A stretch of 64,000 nucleotides of DNA from Lachnospiraceae bacterium OF09-6 (lineage in GTDB: Bacteria; Bacillota; Clostridia; Lachnospirales; Lachnospiraceae). Under the pieces are notes generated by a model that worked only from the letters and a program-made list of their open reading frames with translations, did not search any database and had not been told where the DNA came from. Shown piece after piece: positions 7,454 to 16,198 of this stretch. Where the stretch lies: assembly GCA_003435055.1 (NCBI GenBank), contig QUMM01000005.1, positions 1 through 64,000 on the forward strand. Reading direction: 5' to 3'. Every line of letters starts with the position of its first letter. Position 1 is the stretch's first letter. The translations under genes and the position numbers were made by a program.

Positions 7454-8911
7454 ATGATTGCTGTACAGTTAAATAAAAGAGATTTTGAATACGATATCCA
7501 TTCCCTGATACGGGCTTTTTATCCGGGAATGGATGTTCCTGTGTATCAGGAAGCGGAACCACATCCGGAAGGATGGGAGAAAAAACTGGTGGTGGATTAT
7601 CAGCCGGATAAGATCACACTGGTGTTTCAGGACAGTGACGGACAGATATTGGTGAAGAGAGAGCAGCAGGTAGAATACGAAGTAGATCGAAAAGCTACGA
7701 AGAATGTGCTGAAAAGTATGCTGTACGAATTGCTCAGAGACTATACAGGACAGGATCTTCCGTGGGGAAATCTGACGGGCATCCGGCCGACGAAGATCCC
7801 TATGGCTCTGCTGGAACAGGGATGGAAGAATACGGAGATTGCAGATTATATGCGAAAGACGTATTACACCAGTAACGAGAAGACGGCGCTTTCCATCATG
7901 ATTGCCAATCGGGAACGGCATATTTTAAAAGACATCAATTATGAAGATGGATACAGCCTGTATGTCGGCATTCCGTTTTGTCCGAGCATATGCCTGTATT
8001 GTTCTTTTAGTTCCAGCCCACTTTCGGTATGGAAGAATAAAGTGGATACGTATTTAGATGCACTTTGTAAAGAAATCGAAGCTTGTGCCAGAATCTACCG
8101 CAACCGCAAGCTGGATACGATCTATATGGGAGGAGGAACACCAACTACCCTGGAACCATATCAGATGGATCGTCTGCTGACAAAGATAGAGGAATGCTTT
8201 GACCGCAGTTATCTGAAGGAGTTTACTGTGGAAGCGGGACGGCCGGACAGTATTACCAGAGAAAAGCTGGAAGTACTGCGCAAACATGGTATCAGCAGAA
8301 TTTCCATCAATCCACAGACTATGAATCAGAGTACTCTGGATATCATCGGACGAAGACACACGGTTGAACAGACTGTGGAAGCATTTCATCTGGCCAGAGA
8401 ACTTGGATTTGATAATATTAATATGGATCTGATCGTAGGGCTTCCGGGGGAGGAGTATGAACAGGTGGAACATACCATGAAAGAAGTGACCGCTCTGGAT
8501 CCAGACAGTATCACAGTGCATTCTCTGGCAGTGAAACGGGCAGCCAGACTGAATATGTTCAAAGATCAATATAAAGAGATGACATTTACCAATAATCAGC
8601 AGATTATGGAGATGACCGCCAGATATGCATATCAGGCAGGACATTCCCCGTATTACCTTTACCGTCAGAAAAATATGGCAGGTAATTTTGAAAATGTGGG
8701 TTATGCGAAGCCGGACAGTGCAGGAATTTACAATATCCTGATTATGGAGGAGAAGCAGAGTATTCTGGCGCTGGGAGCCGGAGCAACGTCAAAGAAAGTT
8801 TCCGGGGAACTGATAGAACGTACGGAAAACGTAAAAGACATTAAGAATTACGTGGAACGTATAGACGAGATGATTGAGCGAAAAAGGTTATTAATGGAAA
8901 CGGATTCATAA
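7454..8911 (+). CDS. hemZ: Coproporphyrinogen dehydrogenase-like radical SAM protein HemZ
   Basis: About 485 residues. The radical SAM [4Fe-4S] motif is the CxxxCxYC in PFCPSICLYCSF (about residue 175), followed by the SAM-binding GGGTPTTL. Relatives are oxygen-independent coproporphyrinogen oxidase-like HemZ proteins. No other haem genes are in view, so haem synthesis itself is not shown. The start at 7454 is preferred over 7448 because of spacing from AAAGGA. The stop overlaps the next start by one base (TAATG), so the two are probably translationally coupled. Confidence 0.9.
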   Translation: MIAVQLNKRDFEYDIHSLIRAFYPGMDVPVYQEAEPHPEGWEKKLVVDYQPDKITLVFQDSDGQILVKREQQVEYEVDRKATKNVLKSMLYELLRDYTGQDLPWGNLTGIRPTKIPMALLEQGWKNTEIADYMRKTYYTSNEKTALSIMIANRERHILKDINYEDGYSLYVGIPFCPSICLYCSFSSSPLSVWKNKVDTYLDALCKEIEACARIYRNRKLDTIYMGGGTPTTLEPYQMDRLLTKIEECFDRSYLKEFTVEAGRPDSITREKLEVLRKHGISRISINPQTMNQSTLDIIGRRHTVEQTVEAFHLARELGFDNINMDLIVGLPGEEYEQVEHTMKEVTALDPDSITVHSLAVKRAARLNMFKDQYKEMTFTNNQQIMEMTARYAYQAGHSPYYLYRQKNMAGNFENVGYAKPDSAGIYNILIMEEKQSILALGAGATSKKVSGELIERTENVKDIKNYVERIDEMIERKRLLMETDS

Positions 8912-9552
8912 TGAAAAAAGAAAAGAAGCAAACGTATCATCTGATCAACGGTGATCTCTCCAAAGAGATTTCCCATGGGATCTGTGTAAGTAATCTGGCC
9001 TATAAGGTGGGAAAAAAGCTGTTGCTGGATGAAAAAACATGTTATAATCTGGCTGTCATGGGATTGTTGCATGATGTGGGAAAGCAGGAGATGGTGCGAA
9101 ACGTATTTAAACGGGGAGAAGATCGGATTCTCCGCATCGAAGAAATGCGTTATATTCGAACCCATCCGGTTCTCGGGTATGCGATACTGAAGGAACAGGG
9201 GTATCCGCAGGAACTGGTAAAATGGGTGCTGTATCATCATGAGAACTATGATGGCACAGGCTATCCATCTAATATAGCAGGCGAAGAAATCCCACTGGGA
9301 GCACGCATCCTCCGGGTGTGTGATGTATTTGCAGCTTTGACCACAGAGCGTCCTTACCGGAAGGCATATACAATTGAAAAAGCAATGGAACAGATGATGG
9401 CAGAAGTGAAGAACTTTGATATGAAAGTATTTCTGGCATTGATGGATGTGGTACATGAGAATACGGCAGAAGAACTGTGTGATCACCAGGATCTCAGGAT
9501 TGATGCACCACATTGGACAGAAGAGAAAAAAACGACAGGAGGAATGTTATGA
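8911..9552 (+). CDS. HD-GYP-type phosphohydrolase
   Basis: A 213-residue single-domain protein with HD (GLLHDVGK, about 51-58) and the extended HHENYDGTGYP signature (about 109-119) of HD-GYP domains, which typically hydrolyse cyclic di-GMP. It has no membrane segment or receiver domain. It shares one base with hemZ upstream and four bases (ATGA) with hisS downstream, so it is embedded in the operon. Its substrate is inferred from the family. Why it is co-translated with hisS is not clear. Confidence 0.87.
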   Translation: MKKEKKQTYHLINGDLSKEISHGICVSNLAYKVGKKLLLDEKTCYNLAVMGLLHDVGKQEMVRNVFKRGEDRILRIEEMRYIRTHPVLGYAILKEQGYPQELVKWVLYHHENYDGTGYPSNIAGEEIPLGARILRVCDVFAALTTERPYRKAYTIEKAMEQMMAEVKNFDMKVFLALMDVVHENTAEELCDHQDLRIDAPHWTEEKKTTGGML

Positions 9553-10799
9553 GTTTGAAAAAGAAACCGGTAACCGGTATGAAAGATATCTCTCCAAAGG
9601 AAATGGAGATCAGAAACTATGTCATGGGACTGATTAGGGAAACATATGGACAGTTTGGATTTTCTGCAATTGAGACACCATGTGTGGAACATATTGAGAA
9701 TTTATCCAGCAAGCAGGGAGGCGAAAATGAAAAACTGATTTTCAAGATCCTGAAAAGAGGAGAAAAGCTGAAGCTGGAGACAGCTCAGTCTGAAGCCGAT
9801 CTGGTAGATGGAGGGCTTCGTTATGACCTGACTTTGCCGTTGTCCAGATATTATGCCAATAATGCCAACGACCTGCCATCTCCATTCAAGGCACTTCAGA
9901 TGGGAAATGTATGGCGCGCCGACAGACCACAGCGAGGCAGATATCGTCAGTTCATGCAGTGTGATATTGATATTCTGGGCGAGCCTACTATTCTGGCAGA
10001 GATTGAACTGATCCTGGCGACATCTACATTGGTAGGAAAGCTGGATTTTGAAAATTTCACGATTCGTATCAATGACAGAAGAATTCTGAAGGCTATGGCA
10101 GCTTACAGCGGATTTGAAGCAGACAGCTATGATACCGTATTCATTATTCTGGACAAGATGGATAAGATTGGTCTGGAAGGTGTAGAAGAAGAACTGAAAA
10201 AAGAAGGATTCCCGGAAGAAGCGGTAACAAAGTATCTGGAGATGTTCCAGAAGGTAACACCGGATCTGGAGGGAGTCAAATATCTGAAAGAAACGTTGCA
10301 GGGAGTGTTGGATGAAAAGACTGCAGATGATCTGGCGCTCATTATTGAAAGCGTGGAGACAGTTCGTACCGCGAACTTTAAGATTGTCTTTGATCCGACA
10401 CTGGTACGAGGTATGTCTTACTATACGGGCCCGATTTTTGAGATCAGTATTGATGGATTCTCTGGTTCTGTAGGCGGCGGTGGACGTTATGATGAGATGA
10501 TCGGACGATTTACCGGTAATCAGACACCGGCATGTGGATTCTCTATTGGATTTGAACGAATTGTCATGCTGCTTCTGGAGAAGAACTATCAGGTCCCGAA
10601 TAAGGCGGGAAAAGTCGCTTTCTTAATTGAAAAGAATATGCCAAAAGATAAGCTGCTGGATGTATTCCGTCAGGCAGAAGAAAAACGCAAAGATGGTACG
10701 ACAGTGAGTATGAATATGATGAAAAAGAATAAAAAGTTCCAGAAAGACCAGCTGGCTGCAGAAGGTTATACTGAGATTGTGGAATTTTTTGCGAAATAA
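9549..10799 (+). CDS. hisS: Histidyl-tRNA synthetase
   Basis: A 416-residue class II synthetase that charges tRNA-His. Visible motifs include motif 2 (FKALQMGNVWRADRPQRGRYRQFMQ), the histidine-specific RGMSYYTGPIFE, and motif 3 (CGFSIGFERIVMLL). The start at 9549 is supported by AGGAGG six bases upstream and by the ATGA overlap with the preceding gene. The C-terminal anticodon-binding domain is present though short. aspS follows after 26 bases. Confidence 0.96.
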   Translation: MSLKKKPVTGMKDISPKEMEIRNYVMGLIRETYGQFGFSAIETPCVEHIENLSSKQGGENEKLIFKILKRGEKLKLETAQSEADLVDGGLRYDLTLPLSRYYANNANDLPSPFKALQMGNVWRADRPQRGRYRQFMQCDIDILGEPTILAEIELILATSTLVGKLDFENFTIRINDRRILKAMAAYSGFEADSYDTVFIILDKMDKIGLEGVEEELKKEGFPEEAVTKYLEMFQKVTPDLEGVKYLKETLQGVLDEKTADDLALIIESVETVRTANFKIVFDPTLVRGMSYYTGPIFEISIDGFSGSVGGGGRYDEMIGRFTGNQTPACGFSIGFERIVMLLLEKNYQVPNKAGKVAFLIEKNMPKDKLLDVFRQAEEKRKDGTTVSMNMMKKNKKFQKDQLAAEGYTEIVEFFAK

Positions 10800-10825
10800 A
10801 ACAGATGCTTTAAAGGAGAAAGATT

Positions 10826-12628
10826 ATGGCAGAATCAATGAAGGGATTGCATAGATCCCACAGATGTACAGAAGTGACCAAAGAGATGATCGGCAGTGAA
10901 GTAACCCTGATGGGATGGGTACAGAAAAGCCGTAACAAGGGTGGAATTGTATTCGTAGATTTACGTGACCGTTCCGGTATCATGCAGCTGATTTTTGAGG
11001 CCGGCTGTGAGAACGGAATTGATGAAGAAGGATTTGAAAAAGCTGGAAAGCTGAGAAGTGAATTCGTAATCGCTGTGACAGGTATTGTAGAAGCCCGTTC
11101 CGGTGCTGTGAATCCAAATCTGAAGACAGGCGAGATTGAAGTCAGAGCAAAGAGCCTTCGCGTATTATCTGAATCAGAGACACCGCCATTCCCGATTGAA
11201 GAGGACAGCAAGACCAGAGAAGAACTGCGTCTGAAATATCGTTATCTCGACCTGAGAAGACCGGATCTGCAGAGAAATCTGATGATGCGTTCCCAGGTTA
11301 CGACACTGGTTCGTGCATTTATGGCGAAAGAGGGATTCCTGGAGATCGAGACACCGACACTTTGCAAAAGCACACCAGAAGGAGCAAGAGATTATCTGGT
11401 ACCAAGCCGTGTACATCCAGGTTGTTTCTATGCGCTGCCACAGTCTCCTCAGCTGTATAAGCAGTTGCTGATGTGTTCCGGATATGACCGTTATATCCAG
11501 ATCGCAAGATGTTATCGTGATGAAGACCTGCGTGCTGACCGTCAGCCGGAGTTCACACAGATTGATATGGAGCTTTCCTTCGTGGATGTAGATGATGTTA
11601 TTGATGTAAATGAAAGACTGCTGGCTTATCTGTTCAAAGAAGTTCTGGATGTGGATGTACAGCTTCCAATTCAGAGAATGACCTGGACGGAAGCAATGAA
11701 CCGTTTCGGTTCTGACAAACCGGATCTTCGTTTTGGTATGGAACTGACTGATATTTCAGAAGTAGTAAAAGATACCGAATTTGCAGTATTTAAGAATGCA
11801 CTGGAGGCAGGCGGCACGGTACGTGGTATCAATGCCAAAGGACAGGGCAGTATGCCTCGTAAGAAGATCGACAAGCTGGTAGAGTTTGTAAAAGGATATG
11901 GAGCAAAAGGGCTGGCTTATGTAGCGATTCAGGAAGATGGCACAGTAAAATCTTCTTTTGCAAAATTCATGACAGAAGAACAGATGCAGGCTCTGATCCA
12001 GGCTATGGACGGACAGAACGGAGACCTGCTTCTCATCGCAGCAGACAAGACCAAGCTGGTATGGGATGTGCTGGGAGCACTTCGTCTGGAGATGGCAAAT
12101 CAGATGGGACTGCTGGATAAGAATGAGTTCCGTTTTGTATGGATTACAGAATTCCCACTTCTTGAGTGGTCAGATGAGGAAAACAGATTCACAGCCATGC
12201 ATCATCCATTCACCATGCCGATGGAAGAAGATCTGCAGTATATTGACAGCGATCCTGGACGTGTACGTGCAAAGGCATATGATATCGTATTAAATGGAAA
12301 TGAAATCGGTGGAGGAAGTGTTCGAATCCATCAGAATGATATTCAGGAGAAGATGTTTGAAGCCCTTGGATTTACCAAAGAAAGAGCGCACGAACAGTTC
12401 GGATTCCTGCTTGATGCATTCAAATATGGAGTACCACCTCACGCAGGACTGGCTTATGGACTGGACCGTCTGGTTATGCTGATGGCAAAACAGGACAGCA
12501 TTCGTGATGTCATTGCATTCCCGAAAGTAAAAGATGCATCCTGTCTGATGACAGAAGCACCGGAGCGTGTGGAAGAGAAACAGTTGCAGGAACTGGGCAT
12601 CGAAGTAGCAGAAGCAGAGGAAGAATAG
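10826..12628 (+). CDS. aspS: Aspartyl-tRNA synthetase
   Basis: A 600-residue bacterial-type AspRS. It has an N-terminal OB-fold anticodon-binding domain, catalytic class II motif 2 (CYRDEDLRADRQPEFTQ), an inserted GAD domain around 290-410, and motif 3 (GLAYGLDRLVMLM) near the end. Whether it also charges tRNA-Asn cannot be told here. AAAGGAG precedes the ATG. It is the last gene of the run and is closed by the hairpin at 12642-12690. Confidence 0.97.
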   Translation: MAESMKGLHRSHRCTEVTKEMIGSEVTLMGWVQKSRNKGGIVFVDLRDRSGIMQLIFEAGCENGIDEEGFEKAGKLRSEFVIAVTGIVEARSGAVNPNLKTGEIEVRAKSLRVLSESETPPFPIEEDSKTREELRLKYRYLDLRRPDLQRNLMMRSQVTTLVRAFMAKEGFLEIETPTLCKSTPEGARDYLVPSRVHPGCFYALPQSPQLYKQLLMCSGYDRYIQIARCYRDEDLRADRQPEFTQIDMELSFVDVDDVIDVNERLLAYLFKEVLDVDVQLPIQRMTWTEAMNRFGSDKPDLRFGMELTDISEVVKDTEFAVFKNALEAGGTVRGINAKGQGSMPRKKIDKLVEFVKGYGAKGLAYVAIQEDGTVKSSFAKFMTEEQMQALIQAMDGQNGDLLLIAADKTKLVWDVLGALRLEMANQMGLLDKNEFRFVWITEFPLLEWSDEENRFTAMHHPFTMPMEEDLQYIDSDPGRVRAKAYDIVLNGNEIGGGSVRIHQNDIQEKMFEALGFTKERAHEQFGFLLDAFKYGVPPHAGLAYGLDRLVMLMAKQDSIRDVIAFPKVKDASCLMTEAPERVEEKQLQELGIEVAEAEEE

Positions 12629-12641
12629 ATAAAAATAAGAA

Positions 12642-12690
12642 ATACCGCAGTCTGCCGGAAAATAGAACCGGTGGATTGCGGTATATTTTG
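12642..12690 (+). terminator. Terminator after aspS
   Basis: A long imperfect stem (12642-12658 / 12668-12684) with outer arms ATACCGCA/TGCGGTAT is followed by a T-rich tail. The convergent lipoprotein gene ends at 12705. Confidence 0.8.
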
Positions 12691-12704
12691 TTTTATAAAC
12701 AGGA

Positions 12705-13796
12705 TCAGTCAGATTTCACTGCTTCATTTAAAGAGGACAGTGATTCATCCAGATTGCCGAGAAGGGCATCAGTAAAAGATTCGTCTAATACCGGATCCCA
12801 GGTATGTCCGTCATTGTAGAGAAGAATGGTAACAGGAGTAACGGTACTGCTTACATTATTCTCCAGTGCATCCATCAGAATCTGACCGGTTTTCTCATTA
12901 AAGTCATCCTCGCTGTCACGAATAGACTCGGTGGAGGTGCCATAATCTCTGAGGGGACCAAGGCTGCTTTCTATCACAGCATTCAGATCAAGACTGGTAA
13001 TATTCACAGTGGCCTGGGCTGTATCACCATCCTGCAGAGTGTCTGTGATCTCGTAATCAAAGAACTGGGCAATCTGCTGGAACAGAAGCTGGTCTATGGT
13101 ATCTGCCTGGCTGGTGCCAACAGCAAATATATCAGAAATGTTCAGATAATTCTGCCAGTCCTGCGCAGTAAAGTTACAAAATGGCGTCAGAGTCAGATCC
13201 AGAATATCTTCCGGTGCCAGAAGATAAGGGTCTGAAAGATACTCAACAAGACCACCGGCAAGCTCGTTTTCCAGCTGTGCATTGGCTTCAATCTTCCAAC
13301 TGTTGTCTTGTCCAGTCAGATGAAAGGTCGCAGTGGTAGTAGCCATTGGATAATCGTGCTCATCCAGACACTCTTTCATCAGAGAAAACGAGGAAACCGA
13401 GGTATCCTGATCAGCAGAAGAACCATAGTTTAAGGAATTCTGGTAGATCGCCTGACAAAGATCCGTTGCCAGTGCTTTTGCATCCAGGTTGGTAATGCTG
13501 ACAGTAACCGTGGCTGCAGTACCGTCCTGGGACTGGGAAGAGGAATCAATATGATATTTGAAATTTTTAAAAAACAGCTTAATTGCATCAGTGGCATCCG
13601 GTTCGGAACCGACTGCCTGACCGGCAGCAGACTGAACGTCTTCATAAGACACAAAAGATGTGATGGTGTTCTCATCCAGCTTCTGGATGGCATCCAACTC
13701 CCGGCGTACTGCCTTTTCTGGTCCCGCATAGCCACATCCTGTGTAAAGGCATGCAGAACATACCAGCAAAATAAGGCTGCATGAGTGTCGCTTCAT
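12705..13796 (-). CDS. Lipoprotein of unknown function with internal duplication
   Basis: A 363-residue predicted lipoprotein. A basic N-terminus and hydrophobic stretch lead to a lipobox LYTGC with Cys21. Two similar segments are visible: KNFKYHIDS...GTAATVTVSITNLDAKALATD (about 85-125) and QFFDYEITD...GDTAQATVNITSLDLNAVIES (about 245-285), suggesting tandem domains of the DUF5105/NTF2-like kind. No catalytic motif is seen. It is divergent from the MacAB-like operon at 14034; a shared role in envelope transport is only a guess. AAGGAG precedes the ATG. Confidence 0.78.
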   Translation of the reverse strand: MKRHSCSLILLVCSACLYTGCGYAGPEKAVRRELDAIQKLDENTITSFVSYEDVQSAAGQAVGSEPDATDAIKLFFKNFKYHIDSSSQSQDGTAATVTVSITNLDAKALATDLCQAIYQNSLNYGSSADQDTSVSSFSLMKECLDEHDYPMATTTATFHLTGQDNSWKIEANAQLENELAGGLVEYLSDPYLLAPEDILDLTLTPFCNFTAQDWQNYLNISDIFAVGTSQADTIDQLLFQQIAQFFDYEITDTLQDGDTAQATVNITSLDLNAVIESSLGPLRDYGTSTESIRDSEDDFNEKTGQILMDALENNVSSTVTPVTILLYNDGHTWDPVLDESFTDALLGNLDESLSSLNEAVKSD

Positions 13797-14033
13797 ACGT
13801 ATCTCCTTAATATGACAAAGATAAAAAATAATATGTCACAATTCAATTATAATATAGGAAAAAAGGAAAAATGTCAAACTATATGGAAAATTATGTAAAA
13901 ATCTTAAGATTTATGCATGAATTCTGTGAAGAAATTGTGAAAACCAAAACTTTCTAGTGCATTTGAAAATGGAGTATGGTACTATACAGAAGTAAAAGTT
14001 TGCGAAATTGCGAAATAAACAGAGGTTGAAAAT

Positions 14034-15443
14034 ATGAAGAAAAAAGCAGGCATTGCAGTTGCTGTGGTGGTAGTGGCAGCAGGTGCGGGTGTTGGAATAT
14101 GGCATCATTTGGGAACAGAAAAAGAAAGTGGAAGTACATCCAATGCTGTTTTTGTGGATTCTGTCGGAACCATAACCGGACTGACCGGGTCGGGAGGACT
14201 GTTCAGCAAGTATTCCGGAGTGGTGGAACCACAGAAGACAGAGAAGATTCAGCTGACCAGCGGACTTACGGTAAAGAAAAATTATGTATCTGTGGGTGAT
14301 GAAGTACAGGTGGGTACTAAGCTGTTTTCATACGATACAGACGATGCGCAGGACAAGATTACACAGCTGGAGATTGATATTGAAAATTACGAAATATCGA
14401 TCAAGTCTTCGGAGTCTCAGGTGGCACAGCTGGAAAAAGAGCGGGCGAAGGTCAAGGATGATGAGAAGCTGTCCTATACGACGCAGATCATGACAACGCA
14501 GAACAATATCAAGCGTTATCAGTATGAAATGAAGAGTAAGCAGGCAGAGATGGAGAATCTGAAGAAGCAGATTGCCAATGCAGATGTGACCAGTCCGATT
14601 CAGGGTATTATTAAGAGCATCTCTTCGAATACCGGAGGGGATGACAGCTCAGATACTTCTTCCAGTATGAATTCAGATAATGAGGATTCTTCTGCATACA
14701 TGACGATTATGGCAACAGGGGAATATCGCATTAAGGGAAAAATCAATGAGCAGAATATGTCGGAGATATCCGAAGGCATGGATATGATCGTGTATTCCCG
14801 TGTAGATGAAACGCAGACCTGGAAAGGAACACTGACCAGCATAGATAAAGAAAGCAATTCAGGAAATTCAAACAGTATGATGGGATACAATGATTCCGGA
14901 GACAGTTCTATGACAAGTTCCAGTACCTATCCGTTCTATGTGGATCTGGATTCCTCAGATGGACTGATGCTGGGACAGCATGTCTATCTGATGGCAGATA
15001 ACGGTCAGGAAAATGAAGGCGAGGAAGATGGACTGTGGCTGGAAGATTACTACTTTATTACCGATGAGGATGGTGCAGTTACGAATTATGTATGGGCTGT
15101 GGACAGTCATGATAAGTTGGAAAAACGGGAAGTGAAGCTGGGAGAGTTTAATGATGAGACTTTCAAGTATCAGATACTGGATGGTCTGACCGTAGAAGAT
15201 TATATTGCATTTCCTGGAGAAGACTGTGTGGAAGGCGCTCCTGTGACCAGAAATGCAGAGGATCTGTACGATAAAGATGATGACAGCATGGACGGAGACG
15301 ATGGTGGAGAAGATCTGGGCGGTGAGGATGATGGCCTGACAGATCTGGATGATCTCGGTTCAGACGGCGAATTCTATGAAAATGGCGGATCAGACGAAGA
15401 TGCTTTTGAAGACGGCGGATTCGGTGAAGAGGTCTATGAATAA
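14034..15443 (+). CDS. Membrane-fusion (HlyD/MacA-like) adaptor protein, acidic C-terminus
   Basis: A 469-residue adaptor. It has an N-terminal membrane anchor (about 7-23), a lipoyl-like half motif (KKNYVSVGDEVQVGTKLFSYD), a coiled-coil hairpin (about 105-180), then the second lipoyl half (ADVTSPIQGIIKSI) and beta-barrel strands. The last ~60 residues are very rich in Asp, Glu and Gly, which is unusual for MacA. It probably links the permease at 19458 to the cell exterior. The ATPase gene follows after 28 bases. Confidence 0.85.
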   Translation: MKKKAGIAVAVVVVAAGAGVGIWHHLGTEKESGSTSNAVFVDSVGTITGLTGSGGLFSKYSGVVEPQKTEKIQLTSGLTVKKNYVSVGDEVQVGTKLFSYDTDDAQDKITQLEIDIENYEISIKSSESQVAQLEKERAKVKDDEKLSYTTQIMTTQNNIKRYQYEMKSKQAEMENLKKQIANADVTSPIQGIIKSISSNTGGDDSSDTSSSMNSDNEDSSAYMTIMATGEYRIKGKINEQNMSEISEGMDMIVYSRVDETQTWKGTLTSIDKESNSGNSNSMMGYNDSGDSSMTSSSTYPFYVDLDSSDGLMLGQHVYLMADNGQENEGEEDGLWLEDYYFITDEDGAVTNYVWAVDSHDKLEKREVKLGEFNDETFKYQILDGLTVEDYIAFPGEDCVEGAPVTRNAEDLYDKDDDSMDGDDGGEDLGGEDDGLTDLDDLGSDGEFYENGGSDEDAFEDGGFGEEVYE

Positions 15444-15471
15444 AGAAACAGGCAGGAAAAGGAACGGATAA

Positions 15472-16170
15472 ATGGAACAACCACTGGTTTTAAAATTGGA
15501 TCATATTGATAAAGATTATGTGACCGGGAAGATTGTAGTACCGGCACTCAGAGAGGTGACACTGCATGTGGAACAGGGCGAGTATGTGGCGATCATGGGA
15601 CCTTCCGGATCGGGAAAATCCACACTGATGAATATCATCGGCTGCCTGGATGAACCGACCAGAGGTTCCTTTGAACTGAATGGAAAAAATGTACTGGGTC
15701 TGGATGATAATGAGATTGCAGATGAGCGGCTGAACAACATCGGATTCGTATTTCAGACATTTCAGCTGCTGCCAAAGCAGACTGCGCTGGAAAATGTAAG
15801 TTTGCCGCTGGTATATGCGAAGGTCAGTAAAAAAGAAAGAAAAGAACGGGCAGCAAAAGCACTGGAGAGAGTCGGACTGGCGGAACGTATGGATTTCCTG
15901 CCGACACAGTTGTCCGGTGGACAGAAGCAGCGAGTGGCAATCGCACGGGCTATGGTCAACAATCCAAAGATACTGCTGGCAGATGAGCCTACCGGTGCGC
16001 TGGATTCCAAGTCCAGTGTGCAGGTACTGGAACTGTTTCAGAAGCTGAATGATGAAGGCGTAACAGTCATTATGATCACCCATGATGCCAAAGTTGCAAA
16101 GCATGCGAAGAGAACAGTATACATTTTCGATGGACAGCTGGGCGACAGAGACCTGAATCAGGATGAGTAA
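15472..16170 (+). CDS. ABC transporter ATP-binding protein (MacB/LolD type)
   Basis: A 232-residue ATPase of the MacB/LolD class. Walker A is GPSGSGKST near residue 43, the Q-loop FVFQTFQLL, the signature LSGGQKQR, and Walker B ILLADEP followed by TGALDS. The H-loop His is in MITHDAKV. It pairs with the permease at 19458 and two adaptors in one operon. MacB-class systems export peptides, lipoproteins or drugs by a mechanical mechanism; the substrate here is unknown. Confidence 0.94.
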   Translation: MEQPLVLKLDHIDKDYVTGKIVVPALREVTLHVEQGEYVAIMGPSGSGKSTLMNIIGCLDEPTRGSFELNGKNVLGLDDNEIADERLNNIGFVFQTFQLLPKQTALENVSLPLVYAKVSKKERKERAAKALERVGLAERMDFLPTQLSGGQKQRVAIARAMVNNPKILLADEPTGALDSKSSVQVLELFQKLNDEGVTVIMITHDAKVAKHAKRTVYIFDGQLGDRDLNQDE

Positions 16171-16198
16171 GACAGAGAATCGAAGGCGGAGGATCTGA

